Source: Planctomycetota bacterium
GTDB lineage: Bacteria; Planctomycetota; Planctomycetia; Pirellulales; Lacipirellulaceae
DNA length: 64,000 nt
Assembly (NCBI GenBank): GCA_024278955.1
Contig: JAJRSE010000036.1
Location: forward strand, 1 to 64,000
Direction: 5' to 3'
Below, in pieces: positions 18,693 to 26,631 of this stretch. Every line of letters starts with the position of its first letter. The first letter of the stretch is position 1. Below the pieces are notes generated by a model. It saw nothing but the letters and a program-made list of their open reading frames with translations. It had not been told where the DNA came from and searched no databases. Position numbers and translations under genes: made by a program.

Positions 18693-18763
18693 AAATTTTT
18701 ATTCAACAAAATGGCTAATCCTTCCCATTTTTACCCCTCACGTTCGTAACGAAAAAAACAATC

Positions 18764-20635
18764 ATGAGTGAAATGGCTAAGACTGCTGTCTTCGTCGCCG
18801 TGGCGGCTGCTTCTTTGACACTTGGCTTGGTCTTCAGGTCGGGTGAAGAATCGTTCAACGAAGAAGATTACGTCGGCGACCGCCTCAACCAATTTGAGGT
18901 CGAGGATCCGAAACGGTTAAAAATCGTCAAATTCGATCCCGAAACCGCAACAACTCATGAGTTTGAAGTCGCGTCAGAGAATGGGCTTTGGACCATCCCC
19001 TCGAAAGAAGGCTACCCAGCCGACGCGGCCAAGCAGATGGCAGAAGCTGCAACCTGCTTAATCGACCGCCAAGTTCTTAAAGTCGCAGCAACTAGCGCCG
19101 GCGAGCACCGCGAGCTGGGGGTGATCGACCCCTCGTCCTCGGGTCTTGGATCAAGCGACGAAGGCGTCGGCACACGTGTGATCATGACCAATTCCAGCGA
19201 CGACGAATTGGTCGACATGATTATTGGCAAGCCGGTGAAGGATGCCGAGGGGCAACGATTCGTTCGCAACACCGATCAAGACATCGTCTACGTGGTTGAA
19301 CTGAATCCCGAGAAGCTTTCCACCCAATTTGAGGAATGGATCGAAGGCGACCTTCTGAAACTCAACCCGATGGACATCCGCGAGGTACAAATCAACGACT
19401 ACTCGGCTTCGCTGCAAACGGTTTTGGGTGCCGGAGGATTTCAGACTCAAGTAAGCTGGGACCGCCGGGCCGAAATGGATTTGCAGTACGACAACAACGA
19501 ATCCAAGTGGTCGGCCGCAAGCCTTCGTTCGTTTGATGCCAAAGAGCAAGTGTATACCGAGCGACCCATTGCCGACGATGAAGAGCTGAACGACGAAGCT
19601 CTTTCGGAACTCCGTACCGGTCTCGACGAGTTGTTGCTCGTCGATGTGCAACGCAAACCGGAAGGTTTAAGCTCTGATTTGAAGGCAGGCGGAGATTTTC
19701 TAAAAAACAAAGAAGCAATCGATAGCCTGATAGAACGCGGCTTTGCCCCGCTAAGAGCTGGCGGCGAAGGGGCAGGCGTTGAGATTCTCTCGAGCGAGGG
19801 CGAAGTTATTTGCACTCTGGCTGACGGCGTGGAGTATGTCCTTCGCTTTGGCAATCTCAAGCTAGGGGACGGCGTTTCTGACGAGTCGGTTTCAGACTCT
19901 GCCGAAGGAGAGAAAGACGCTGGCGAAGGGATCCACCGCTTCCTGTTTGTGATGGCCCGCTTTAACGAGGCGATGATCGAAAAGCCTGAACTCGCCGACC
20001 TGCCTGCGTTGCCCGAGGATACCGAAAAAGAAACAGCCGACGAAGACTCTGCCACCGACGAGCTTACTGAAAAGACCGACGCCGAAGAGGCAAGCTCTGA
20101 AGAACCTGAAGCCGACGATTCAAGCGAAGAGGAAACCGAAGAGGCGAAAGAGAATGAGGAAAGCGAAGAGAGTGAAGAAGGCGAGGAAAGTGCCGAAGAG
20201 GACGTGCCAGACGAACTCGCAAAAATCATCGCCGAGCGAAAATTGATCGAAACCGAAAACCAACGACGGCTCGACGAGTATCAGTCCGAAATCGAGGCAG
20301 GCAAGACGCGAGTCAAAGAACTCAACGAACGCTTTGGCGACTGGTACTATGTGATCTCGAACGAGGTCTACAAAAAAATTCACCTGGGGCTCGACCAAGT
20401 GATTCGCAAAAAAGAATCGCCAGAAAACGAGAGCAATCCCGCCGCCGGACTCGACCTCGACCTCAGCAATGGCCTGCCGGGGCTTCCCAGCCTACCGGCC
20501 GGCGCGGCGACCAGTGCTTCGGATGTCGAATCGAAACCTAAGCCAGAAGCCGGCGACGAGGCTGAAACAGAAGCCGAGCCTACGGTTGAGGCAGAAGCGG
20601 AAGTTGAGGCCGAAGAACAGGCCACTGCCGAGTAA
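18764..20635 (+). CDS. DUF4340-containing membrane-anchored protein
   Basis: A 623-residue protein with an N-terminal membrane anchor (about 5-22) and DUF4340-like beta-alpha modules (about 30-320), a domain typically encoded beside GldG-type genes. Residues about 415-490 form an acidic Glu/Asp/Ser/Ala tract. A folded segment follows with ELNERFGDWYYVISNEVYKKIHLG, and then a second acidic tail rich in Glu, Ala and Pro. The context makes it the third component of the ABC machine upstream. Its role is unknown; periplasmic or surface location is likely. Confidence 0.8.
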   Translation: MSEMAKTAVFVAVAAASLTLGLVFRSGEESFNEEDYVGDRLNQFEVEDPKRLKIVKFDPETATTHEFEVASENGLWTIPSKEGYPADAAKQMAEAATCLIDRQVLKVAATSAGEHRELGVIDPSSSGLGSSDEGVGTRVIMTNSSDDELVDMIIGKPVKDAEGQRFVRNTDQDIVYVVELNPEKLSTQFEEWIEGDLLKLNPMDIREVQINDYSASLQTVLGAGGFQTQVSWDRRAEMDLQYDNNESKWSAASLRSFDAKEQVYTERPIADDEELNDEALSELRTGLDELLLVDVQRKPEGLSSDLKAGGDFLKNKEAIDSLIERGFAPLRAGGEGAGVEILSSEGEVICTLADGVEYVLRFGNLKLGDGVSDESVSDSAEGEKDAGEGIHRFLFVMARFNEAMIEKPELADLPALPEDTEKETADEDSATDELTEKTDAEEASSEEPEADDSSEEETEEAKENEESEESEEGEESAEEDVPDELAKIIAERKLIETENQRRLDEYQSEIEAGKTRVKELNERFGDWYYVISNEVYKKIHLGLDQVIRKKESPENESNPAAGLDLDLSNGLPGLPSLPAGAATSASDVESKPKPEAGDEAETEAEPTVEAEAEVEAEEQATAE

Positions 20636-20670
20636 CTGCAAAGTTGGATTTAAGCCGTCCAAAGTTCAAT

Positions 20671-20750
20671 AGCCACAAAAAACACGAAGAGATTCCGAAG
20701 GGTAGAACAGCGAGCTGAACTATCTAATACTTTTTGTGTTTTTCGTGGCC
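20671..20750. terminator. Inverted repeat between convergent genes
   Basis: Arms AGCCACAAAAAACACGAAGA (20671-20690) and the nearly complementary stretch at 20728-20750 (ending TTTTTCGTGGCC) can fold into a long imperfect hairpin. It lies between the convergent DUF4340 and DUF971 genes, so it may end transcription on both strands. The GCCAC-GAAAAACAC wording looks like a dispersed intergenic repeat. Confidence 0.55.
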
Positions 20751-20762
20751 ACTTGCTCAACA

Positions 20763-21086
20763 TTAAGATGCAACCACCGAGCCTAGCTCGCGCAACGACT
20801 CCAGCGTAAACAGCCCCGAGTCGTGTCCATCGCTGAAATGAATCGCGTAGGCGTAGCGGCCCATGGCTTCCATTTTGGTGATTCGCAGGGGCTCGGTTTC
20901 TGCCTTGGAAATTACTTGCAGCTCGTTCGCCTGGGGTGGAGGCGCTTTGCGTTTTTCGCGGCAAGTGGCACAGGGACAATTCTCCCGCAAGTCGTTCACG
21001 CGGTACTCACGAAGCTCGTCATCGCTCCATTGGATTTGAAGACAATCGGGAGTGGTGAGCTTGAGGTCGGTAGGCTGGGGGGTCAT
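20763..21086 (-). CDS. DUF971 (GBBH-like N-terminal) domain protein
   Basis: A 107-residue protein matching the DUF971 module also seen at the N-terminus of gamma-butyrobetaine hydroxylase. It shows the LRENCPCATCREKRK cysteine motif (near 33-45), a possible metal site, and the GRYAYAIHFSDGHDSGLFTLESLREL core. Stand-alone DUF971 proteins have been linked to Fe-S cluster handling. Its ATG overlaps the stop of the PaaK-like gene by four bases (ATGA), so the two are co-translated. Confidence 0.85.
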   Translation of the reverse strand: MTPQPTDLKLTTPDCLQIQWSDDELREYRVNDLRENCPCATCREKRKAPPPQANELQVISKAETEPLRITKMEAMGRYAYAIHFSDGHDSGLFTLESLRELGSVVAS

Positions 21087-22393
21087 GGTTGCGTCTCTCC
21101 TGATTTGATTGGGTCCGTATCACGCAGGTCGACAAACCTGGCCCCTTTTCCTTCAAATCGGGGTAACGACATCGCCGAGGCGAGCCGAACATCGACTTTC
21201 AGGCCGAGACGTAGCTGAAGCTCTTCGGCAATTCGTTTGGGATCTTGCATGTGGTCTTCCACTTCAATCACGATCTCGTCCATCTCGCCCCGTTTTCGCG
21301 CCGTCAAACGAAATTCGACGACCTCGGGAAAGCTGCGTAAAATCTGCTCGATCGAACTCGGAAAAATATTGACTCCCCGAACAACCATCATATCGTCGGT
21401 TCGCCCCAAAACGCCACCTTCGAGCAACACGAACCGATTGGAGCCTTCCTTGGGCCAACGCGGCCTGACCAAATCGCCGGTGCGATAGCGCACGACCGGC
21501 ATGCCGTGACGACCGAGAGACGTGAGCACTAGGTGAGACAACTCGCCTTCGGAAGCAGGTTTGCCTGTCTCGACCGAGAAAAACTCGGCGATGAACTCGC
21601 TTTCCAAAACATGAAGCCCGGAGTGCTGTCGATCGCCGTATCCCCAAGGCCCCACTTCGCTTGCTCCGCTATGGTCGGTCACCCTGGCGTTCCACGCTTT
21701 TTCGATCCGCGTTCGGGTTGCAGGGACCGAACCGCCGGGTTCGCCGGCGACTACGATTTTTCGTACGCCGAAGTGTGCCAAGTTAATCTTGTGCTGGTCG
21801 GCCACTTCGACCAAGTGCAAAGCATACGTGGGGGTGCAAAACAAAGCCGTCGCGCCGGTCCGCTGCAAAAGATCAAGCCGAGCCAAGCTGTTCATTCCCC
21901 CGCCAGGAATCGACAGCCCGCCACGGGCGAGTAGCGCATCGTGAGCACTCCAAAACCCGATGAAGGGGCCAAACGAGAACGCCATCAGAGCCCGATCGTT
22001 TGACGTGATCTCCGCCGCGTCGAGCACAAACTGCCAGCAGTCGACCCACCACTGCCAATCGGCTGCCGTGTCGTAAACCGGCATAGGCCGACCTCGGGTG
22101 CCTGAAGTTTGGTGGTACCGCACATACTGTTCGGTTGGCCAAGTCCGATTGGCCGGCATCGGCAGCGAAGGGCTCCCAGAGATCAACTCTTCTTTTGTCG
22201 TGAAAGGCAATTCTGCCAGTTGGTCGAGGCTTTCCAGCGGCTGGGGAGAGCTTGCAAGCTTCTCGGTATAAAACTTATTGGCCGGCGAAAGGGTCGCCAA
22301 TAAATCGTTAAGCTTTGCCAATTGATGCTCGGCAAGAGCCTTGCGATCAAGCGACTCGAGACGGCGTCGGTATTCTGCACTTGGATTTCCCAT
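21083..22393 (-). CDS. PaaK-like AMP-forming acyl-CoA ligase
   Basis: A 436-residue member of the phenylacetate-CoA ligase branch of adenylate-forming enzymes, which activate a carboxylic acid with ATP and transfer it to CoA. Motifs include YHQTSGTRGRPMPVYDT (the phosphate-binding SGTTG-like loop, near 110), YRTGDLVRP, and VVRGVNIFPSSIEQIL in the C-terminal lid. No phenylacetate pathway genes are near, so the substrate is open. It is the first gene of a two-gene unit with the DUF971 protein. Confidence 0.82.
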   Translation of the reverse strand: MGNPSAEYRRRLESLDRKALAEHQLAKLNDLLATLSPANKFYTEKLASSPQPLESLDQLAELPFTTKEELISGSPSLPMPANRTWPTEQYVRYHQTSGTRGRPMPVYDTAADWQWWVDCWQFVLDAAEITSNDRALMAFSFGPFIGFWSAHDALLARGGLSIPGGGMNSLARLDLLQRTGATALFCTPTYALHLVEVADQHKINLAHFGVRKIVVAGEPGGSVPATRTRIEKAWNARVTDHSGASEVGPWGYGDRQHSGLHVLESEFIAEFFSVETGKPASEGELSHLVLTSLGRHGMPVVRYRTGDLVRPRWPKEGSNRFVLLEGGVLGRTDDMMVVRGVNIFPSSIEQILRSFPEVVEFRLTARKRGEMDEIVIEVEDHMQDPKRIAEELQLRLGLKVDVRLASAMSLPRFEGKGARFVDLRDTDPIKSGETQP

Positions 22394-22438
22394 CAGCCCA
22401 ATTCCCTACAACCTAGTGCCCATAGCCTACTAAAGCTT

Positions 22439-24283
22439 TCATCGCTCGATATGATAAATCTCGATTTTACGATACAGCGTAGCACGTCCGATTCCCAGCA
22501 ACTTGGCCGCATCGGGAACACTGCCACCAGCTCGTTTCAGAGCCTCGATAATTAACTTGCGTTCCCAATGTTCGATTTGCAAAGAATCGAGCTGCTCGCC
22601 GCCGCTGTCTCGTAGGCCTAAGTCGTGGGGCTGGATCTCCTCGCCATCGGCTAACACAACGGCGCTATCGAGCACGTTGCGCAGCTGGCGAACATTGCCG
22701 GGCCAACGGTAGTCGAGCAATCGGCTCCGGGCAGCCTCGCTTAGCTTGAGGTCGGGACGCCCTCGCTCTTGACGATAGTGATCAAGAAAAAAATCAATCA
22801 GCCGGTCGATGTCGTCTTCGCGATCTCGAAGCGGCGGAATATGCAACTCAAAAACGCTAAGGCGATAGTAAAGATCTTCACGAAACCGCTTTTCTCGCAC
22901 ATGGTCCTGAAGATTCTGGTTCGTGGCTGCGATAATTCGCACGTCGACTTGAATTTCCTTGGTCCCGCCGACTGGCAAAAACGGATGGCCTTCAAGAATT
23001 CGCAACAGCTTGGCTTGCCCTTCGAGTGGCAACTCGCCAATTTCGTCGAGAAAAAGAGTCCCGAGGTCTGCTTGTTCAAAGTAGCCTGTGTGATTTCGGT
23101 CGGCCCCGGTAAACGCACCGGCTTGATGGCCAAAGAGCTGGCTTTCCATGAGGTCTTCGGGAATCGCAGCGCAGTTCACCGAAATCATGGGGCGATCAAA
23201 ACGCAAGCTCCCGCGGTGGACCGCCCGGGCGACGAGCTCCTTGCCGACACCACTTTCGCCTCTCACAAGCACACAGCCGGGTGCCATGCTGACTCGCTTG
23301 ATTTTTCCTTTGAGGTCGAGCATCCCCTTGCTTTCGCCGATCATCTCGTTGTAACCGGGCGAGGCGTTGACCAGTTGCTGAAAGTTGCTTTGGAGGCTGA
23401 CTTGAATTCGAGTGCGCACGAGTGCAATCACAACCAAGTTGGCCACCGCGATAATGAAATCGAAATCGGATTGGCGAAACCGGCCTTCTTGGAGATAAAC
23501 ATGAATTGCCCCCAGCGTCCGACGTTCGCCGCCATCTCGCTTACTTACAAGCGGTGCGCAAACGGCGTCGGCAAAAGTCATGGAATCGCTCGACTTTGCA
23601 TCAGCCGATTGATTGGCAACCCAAACCGCATGTCCTTGTCGCAACACCAGCTCGGTAAGCGATTTGCTCAGAGAAACTCGATCGACCGCTTCTTTGGGGA
23701 TTACTACTTTAGGCCGCAACTGATCGCTTTCATCAACCCATAGAAAACCCACCACAGCCGCTTTCGTACGCTCTTTGAGCAACTCCAGTGCAAGCAGGAT
23801 AACTTCCTCAGGCTTGTCGCACCCCAAAAGATGAATGCTGAGCTGATAGAGAATGACTAGCTCTTGAACTTGCTCGGGCGTCGGCAACGCGGCAAGCACT
23901 TCTTCGTTCGATTGCTGCACCGCAATCGGGATATCCTGAACAATGGTTTGCGTAAAGCCTGCTTCGTCGGTATCGGCGGTCGGTGGTTCTTCGGAGAGGT
24001 GTAGCTCGAACTCGCTCGAACCAATACGAATCACATGCCCGTCATCAATCGAGGCATCTTTGATCTTCTGCCCATTGACTGACGTGCCATTACGGCTCTG
24101 CTCGTCGCGAACCGACCAGCGATCTTCTTCAAAGGTGATGATCGCATGGACCCGCGAACACATCGGATCGGGAACCGAGACATGACAATCAGAACCCCGG
24201 CCGAGATGCGTTTCTCGGTTAGGATCGAGCGTGAAATTCGTGCCCGAGCGATTGCCAGTGAGAATGGTAAGATAAGCGTACAC
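22439..24283 (-). CDS. Sigma-54-dependent activator with FHA and GAF domains
   Basis: A 614-residue transcription activator. An FHA phosphothreonine-binding domain (about 1-97, with LGRGSDCHVSVPDPMCSRVHA and RNGTSVNG) is followed by a GAF sensor domain (about 135-300). An AAA+ domain carries Walker A GESGVGKE near 339 and the sigma-54-contacting GAFTGA loop near 385. A Fis-type helix-turn-helix ends the chain (VPDAAKLLGIGRATLYRKI). The start codon is GTG. FHA input suggests control by a Ser/Thr kinase; a kinase fusion is encoded at 48731-51466, but nothing links them directly. No sigma-54 promoter was identified nearby. Confidence 0.92.
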   Translation of the reverse strand: MYAYLTILTGNRSGTNFTLDPNRETHLGRGSDCHVSVPDPMCSRVHAIITFEEDRWSVRDEQSRNGTSVNGQKIKDASIDDGHVIRIGSSEFELHLSEEPPTADTDEAGFTQTIVQDIPIAVQQSNEEVLAALPTPEQVQELVILYQLSIHLLGCDKPEEVILLALELLKERTKAAVVGFLWVDESDQLRPKVVIPKEAVDRVSLSKSLTELVLRQGHAVWVANQSADAKSSDSMTFADAVCAPLVSKRDGGERRTLGAIHVYLQEGRFRQSDFDFIIAVANLVVIALVRTRIQVSLQSNFQQLVNASPGYNEMIGESKGMLDLKGKIKRVSMAPGCVLVRGESGVGKELVARAVHRGSLRFDRPMISVNCAAIPEDLMESQLFGHQAGAFTGADRNHTGYFEQADLGTLFLDEIGELPLEGQAKLLRILEGHPFLPVGGTKEIQVDVRIIAATNQNLQDHVREKRFREDLYYRLSVFELHIPPLRDREDDIDRLIDFFLDHYRQERGRPDLKLSEAARSRLLDYRWPGNVRQLRNVLDSAVVLADGEEIQPHDLGLRDSGGEQLDSLQIEHWERKLIIEALKRAGGSVPDAAKLLGIGRATLYRKIEIYHIER

Positions 24284-24362
24284 GTCACCGCATAGGGGGT
24301 TGATTGCCTGCCACTGTTTCCCAAACCCTCATCGTAGCCGACGGCGGGCAAATTGGAAACGG

Positions 24363-24414
24363 ATCGTCCTGTCCGGTCATCCAGGACGATTGCCAAGTCG
24401 GTGTTTTGAACCGC
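24363..24414. repeat. Hairpin plus repeat word upstream of the activator
   Basis: ATCGTCCTG (24363-24371) and CAGGACGAT (24382-24390) form a 9-bp stem with a 10-base loop. The right arm continues as CCAGGACGATTGC (24381-24393) and, 20 bases on, AACCGCCAAG. A close copy of this two-word string lies at 25691-25724, on the other side of the Gfo/Idh/MocA gene, and a third inverted copy of the first word is at 48193-48205. This 231-base gap otherwise shows no gene. Confidence 0.55.
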
Positions 24415-24514
24415 CAAGAAGAAAGAAGCGGGCGATTGATCTCTTTCCACCGGGTGCCCAGCCCGGGGCCGTGCAGCTAACTCGTATCAATTTGGCCGGC
24501 GGGAACTGGTTCTC

Positions 24515-25546
24515 TTATTGACCTGAGGCAATTTCGGCTTTGGCCTTGGTAAAAACACTCTCTAGCGTAACGGCCTGGCCGTCGATGCGTTTGCTCTCTT
24601 CGGCGGCTTCCATAAAAGCAATAATGGCCAGTGTTTCTTCAGGGGTAACTGGCGGTTTGCCGGTCTTGAAAAACTGCGAAATCTGCGTCAGCAGTGGCCC
24701 GTAGCCGACCGGACCGCTCGAAAATTGGTTCGACAAGCTGCCGAAAACCACCGCACCATAGCCCAGCTTGCCTTCGCGAATGCCTCGGAAAGTGCCGATG
24801 CGACCATCTGCCCAAACTCCGGTAACTAGATCGGCACCAGAATTTGTTGTGCGTGTTACCTGAGTACAATCGGGTCCCATCATGGTAAAAAGAATTTCAA
24901 CGCCATGGATGCCGTACCAAAACAAATCGGGATGATGTGGCTCTAATCGGCATGGACTAAAAGCCATGCAACCAACCACTTCGCCGATTTGGTCGTCGCC
25001 TTTGACCGCAGAAAGGCTAGGCCAAAATCTCAGAGCCGAGCTTGAAAACACCGGGGTCTTGTAGGCCTCTGCGATTTTGAAGATTTCGATTGCGTCTGAC
25101 AAAGAGGCAGCAATGGGCTTGTCGATAAAAACCGGCTTACCCGCTTCCAAGACGAGGCGAGCTTGCGCTAGATGCTTGCGTCCATCGACGCTTTCGAGCA
25201 ATACGACGTCGACTCGCTCAAGAAGCGAATCGATCGAGTCGACGATTTCAACACCCATCTCACGCAGCTGGTCGGTAAAGGGACCTACCCGATCTCGGCT
25301 GGAAGGGATATCGTCACTGCCCCCGGGATAGGCGACCACTACTTTCACCCCAGCTTGCGAATCATCGGCATTAAATGCTTTGGTAAAGGCAATCACATGC
25401 GAAGTATCGCAACCAATAATTCCCGCACGCAAAAACTCGCCGTCCTCGGCGTAACTCGACGCACTCACAAACAGGCAGCACACGAAAGCCAACAAGGACC
25501 CTATGGCCAAGCACCTCGGTGTGTCAGTAATTCCCTTTTTCGCCAT
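24515..25546 (-). CDS. Exported Gfo/Idh/MocA family oxidoreductase
   Basis: A 343-residue NAD(P)-dependent oxidoreductase-like protein with a Sec-type signal (hydrophobic LAIGSLLAFVCCLFVSASSYA, cleavage near 33). The Rossmann segment begins RAGIIGCDTSHVIAF, an altered glycine motif. FIDKPIAAS supplies the conserved Lys-Pro, and HGVEILFTMMG the histidine region. Unlike the gene at 6405 it is shorter and uses Sec rather than Tat export, so cofactor binding is less certain. It is flanked by similar repeat words (24381-24414 and 25691-25724). Confidence 0.82.
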   Translation of the reverse strand: MAKKGITDTPRCLAIGSLLAFVCCLFVSASSYAEDGEFLRAGIIGCDTSHVIAFTKAFNADDSQAGVKVVVAYPGGSDDIPSSRDRVGPFTDQLREMGVEIVDSIDSLLERVDVVLLESVDGRKHLAQARLVLEAGKPVFIDKPIAASLSDAIEIFKIAEAYKTPVFSSSALRFWPSLSAVKGDDQIGEVVGCMAFSPCRLEPHHPDLFWYGIHGVEILFTMMGPDCTQVTRTTNSGADLVTGVWADGRIGTFRGIREGKLGYGAVVFGSLSNQFSSGPVGYGPLLTQISQFFKTGKPPVTPEETLAIIAFMEAAEESKRIDGQAVTLESVFTKAKAEIASGQ

Positions 25547-25690
25547 TATTTTTTTCCTCTTCGCGTCAAAAAAAGCAGCCTAAAACTCAGGCTAGAGCTA
25601 GTTTATTCCCTCACCCCCAAAACGAGGTTTCCCTCAGACAGTTTAGGCTAGTTGGTTTGAAGTGCCAGTCAAGGCAATGCGGTATTTTCG

Positions 25691-25899
25691 TCAGGACGAT
25701 TGCAAAGTCAAAAAAACCGCCAAGGACGCCAAATAATGAAAAAGCAAGAAAAACCGATATCTAGAGCGTGTTGCACAGACGTGCTCCGGTCATCCTACTG
25801 GCATGCCAGGGGGGGGGCGTGCTGAAAACGGAACACCCGCGAGGGCCTTCCTAGGCGATCAGCAGCTTTTTCTTTTTTTCCTTGGCGAACTTGGCGGTT
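25691..25899. repeat. Intergenic repeat with AACCGCCAAG inverted arms
   Basis: The 460-base gap 25547-26007 has no gene. AACCGCCAAGGACGCCAA at 25715-25732 is matched in inverted form by TTGGCGAACTTGGCGGTT at 25882-25899 (16 of 18 pairs). TCAGGACGATTGC at 25691-25703 precedes the left arm. A GCACAGACGTGCTCCGGTCA string at 25773-25792 recurs, inverted and with two changes, at 54437-54456. Two nested dispersed repeats therefore share this gap. Confidence 0.6.
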
Positions 25900-26007
25900 C
25901 AAAATATCGACTTGGCAACTTTTAATTTTCGGGCGTGAGGTGACAGGAGTCATTACTGAACAAGTAATTCTGGCATCTCACACCCGAATTTTTACCCAGG
26001 CAAAACC

Positions 26008-26577
26008 CTAGTGATCATGCTCATGATCGTCGTCGTCGTGGTGCTCTTCATGGTCGTGGTCATGCTCTATGGCACCACGATATTGCTTGCCTCCGATCGA
26101 TACGATCAGCTTTGCCTCAACATCTTCCAGGTCGAGGTCCTCGGCAAGTTCCGCATCCGTCGAAACAAACCTTGACGATTTACCCGAAGGATCTGTCGAG
26201 AGCGGGCTGGCCGCTAGCGAAAACTGCTCGGCCGATCCATCATGGGTAAGATTCACCAGCAGCTCTGTCGCCTCGATTGGCACGGCCATCTTAGCTGCCG
26301 AATCAAGCAGGTAGATAGTCACCGTCTTTGCGGCATCGTCGTGGACTAGCTCGGCGTGGTACTCTTCGTTGCCTAGCTCAATAAGGCTTCCGTCGTGCGG
26401 GCCTTCTTCGGGATGGCCGTGTTCGCCGTGTCCATGTTCGCCGCCTTCTGCATGTTCGTCGTGGCCATGTTCGTCGCCTTGCGCGTGGTCGTCGTGGTCG
26501 GCCTTCTCGGTCGACGCCCCGCAACCGACCAATACCAAACTAATAGCCATCGACAACGACATCATGAAATATTTCAT
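26008..26577 (-). CDS. Histidine-rich lipoprotein of the metal-efflux operon
   Basis: A 189-residue lipoprotein with a signal peptide ending in a VLVGC lipobox. A His/Asp/Glu-rich tract follows (about 27-60, repeated GHDEH-type words), then a beta-rich domain (about 60-165), and a second His/Asp-rich C-terminal tail. AAGGAG precedes the ATG at 26577; the longer in-frame start at 26619 lacks support. His-rich tracts bind transition metals, so this probably buffers or delivers metal to the pump encoded just upstream. The family is not one I can name. Confidence 0.72.
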   Translation of the reverse strand: MKYFMMSLSMAISLVLVGCGASTEKADHDDHAQGDEHGHDEHAEGGEHGHGEHGHPEEGPHDGSLIELGNEEYHAELVHDDAAKTVTIYLLDSAAKMAVPIEATELLVNLTHDGSAEQFSLAASPLSTDPSGKSSRFVSTDAELAEDLDLEDVEAKLIVSIGGKQYRGAIEHDHDHEEHHDDDDHEHDH

Positions 26578-26631
26578 TTTCCTTCTCCTTACAAATGGGG
26601 GGGGTAATATAACTTCCACTAGGGCTATGCC

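Noticed and set aside
22769-23743. Plus-strand frame opposite the sigma-54 activator
   Set aside because: It mirrors the AAA+ and GAF coding region and has no domain of its own.
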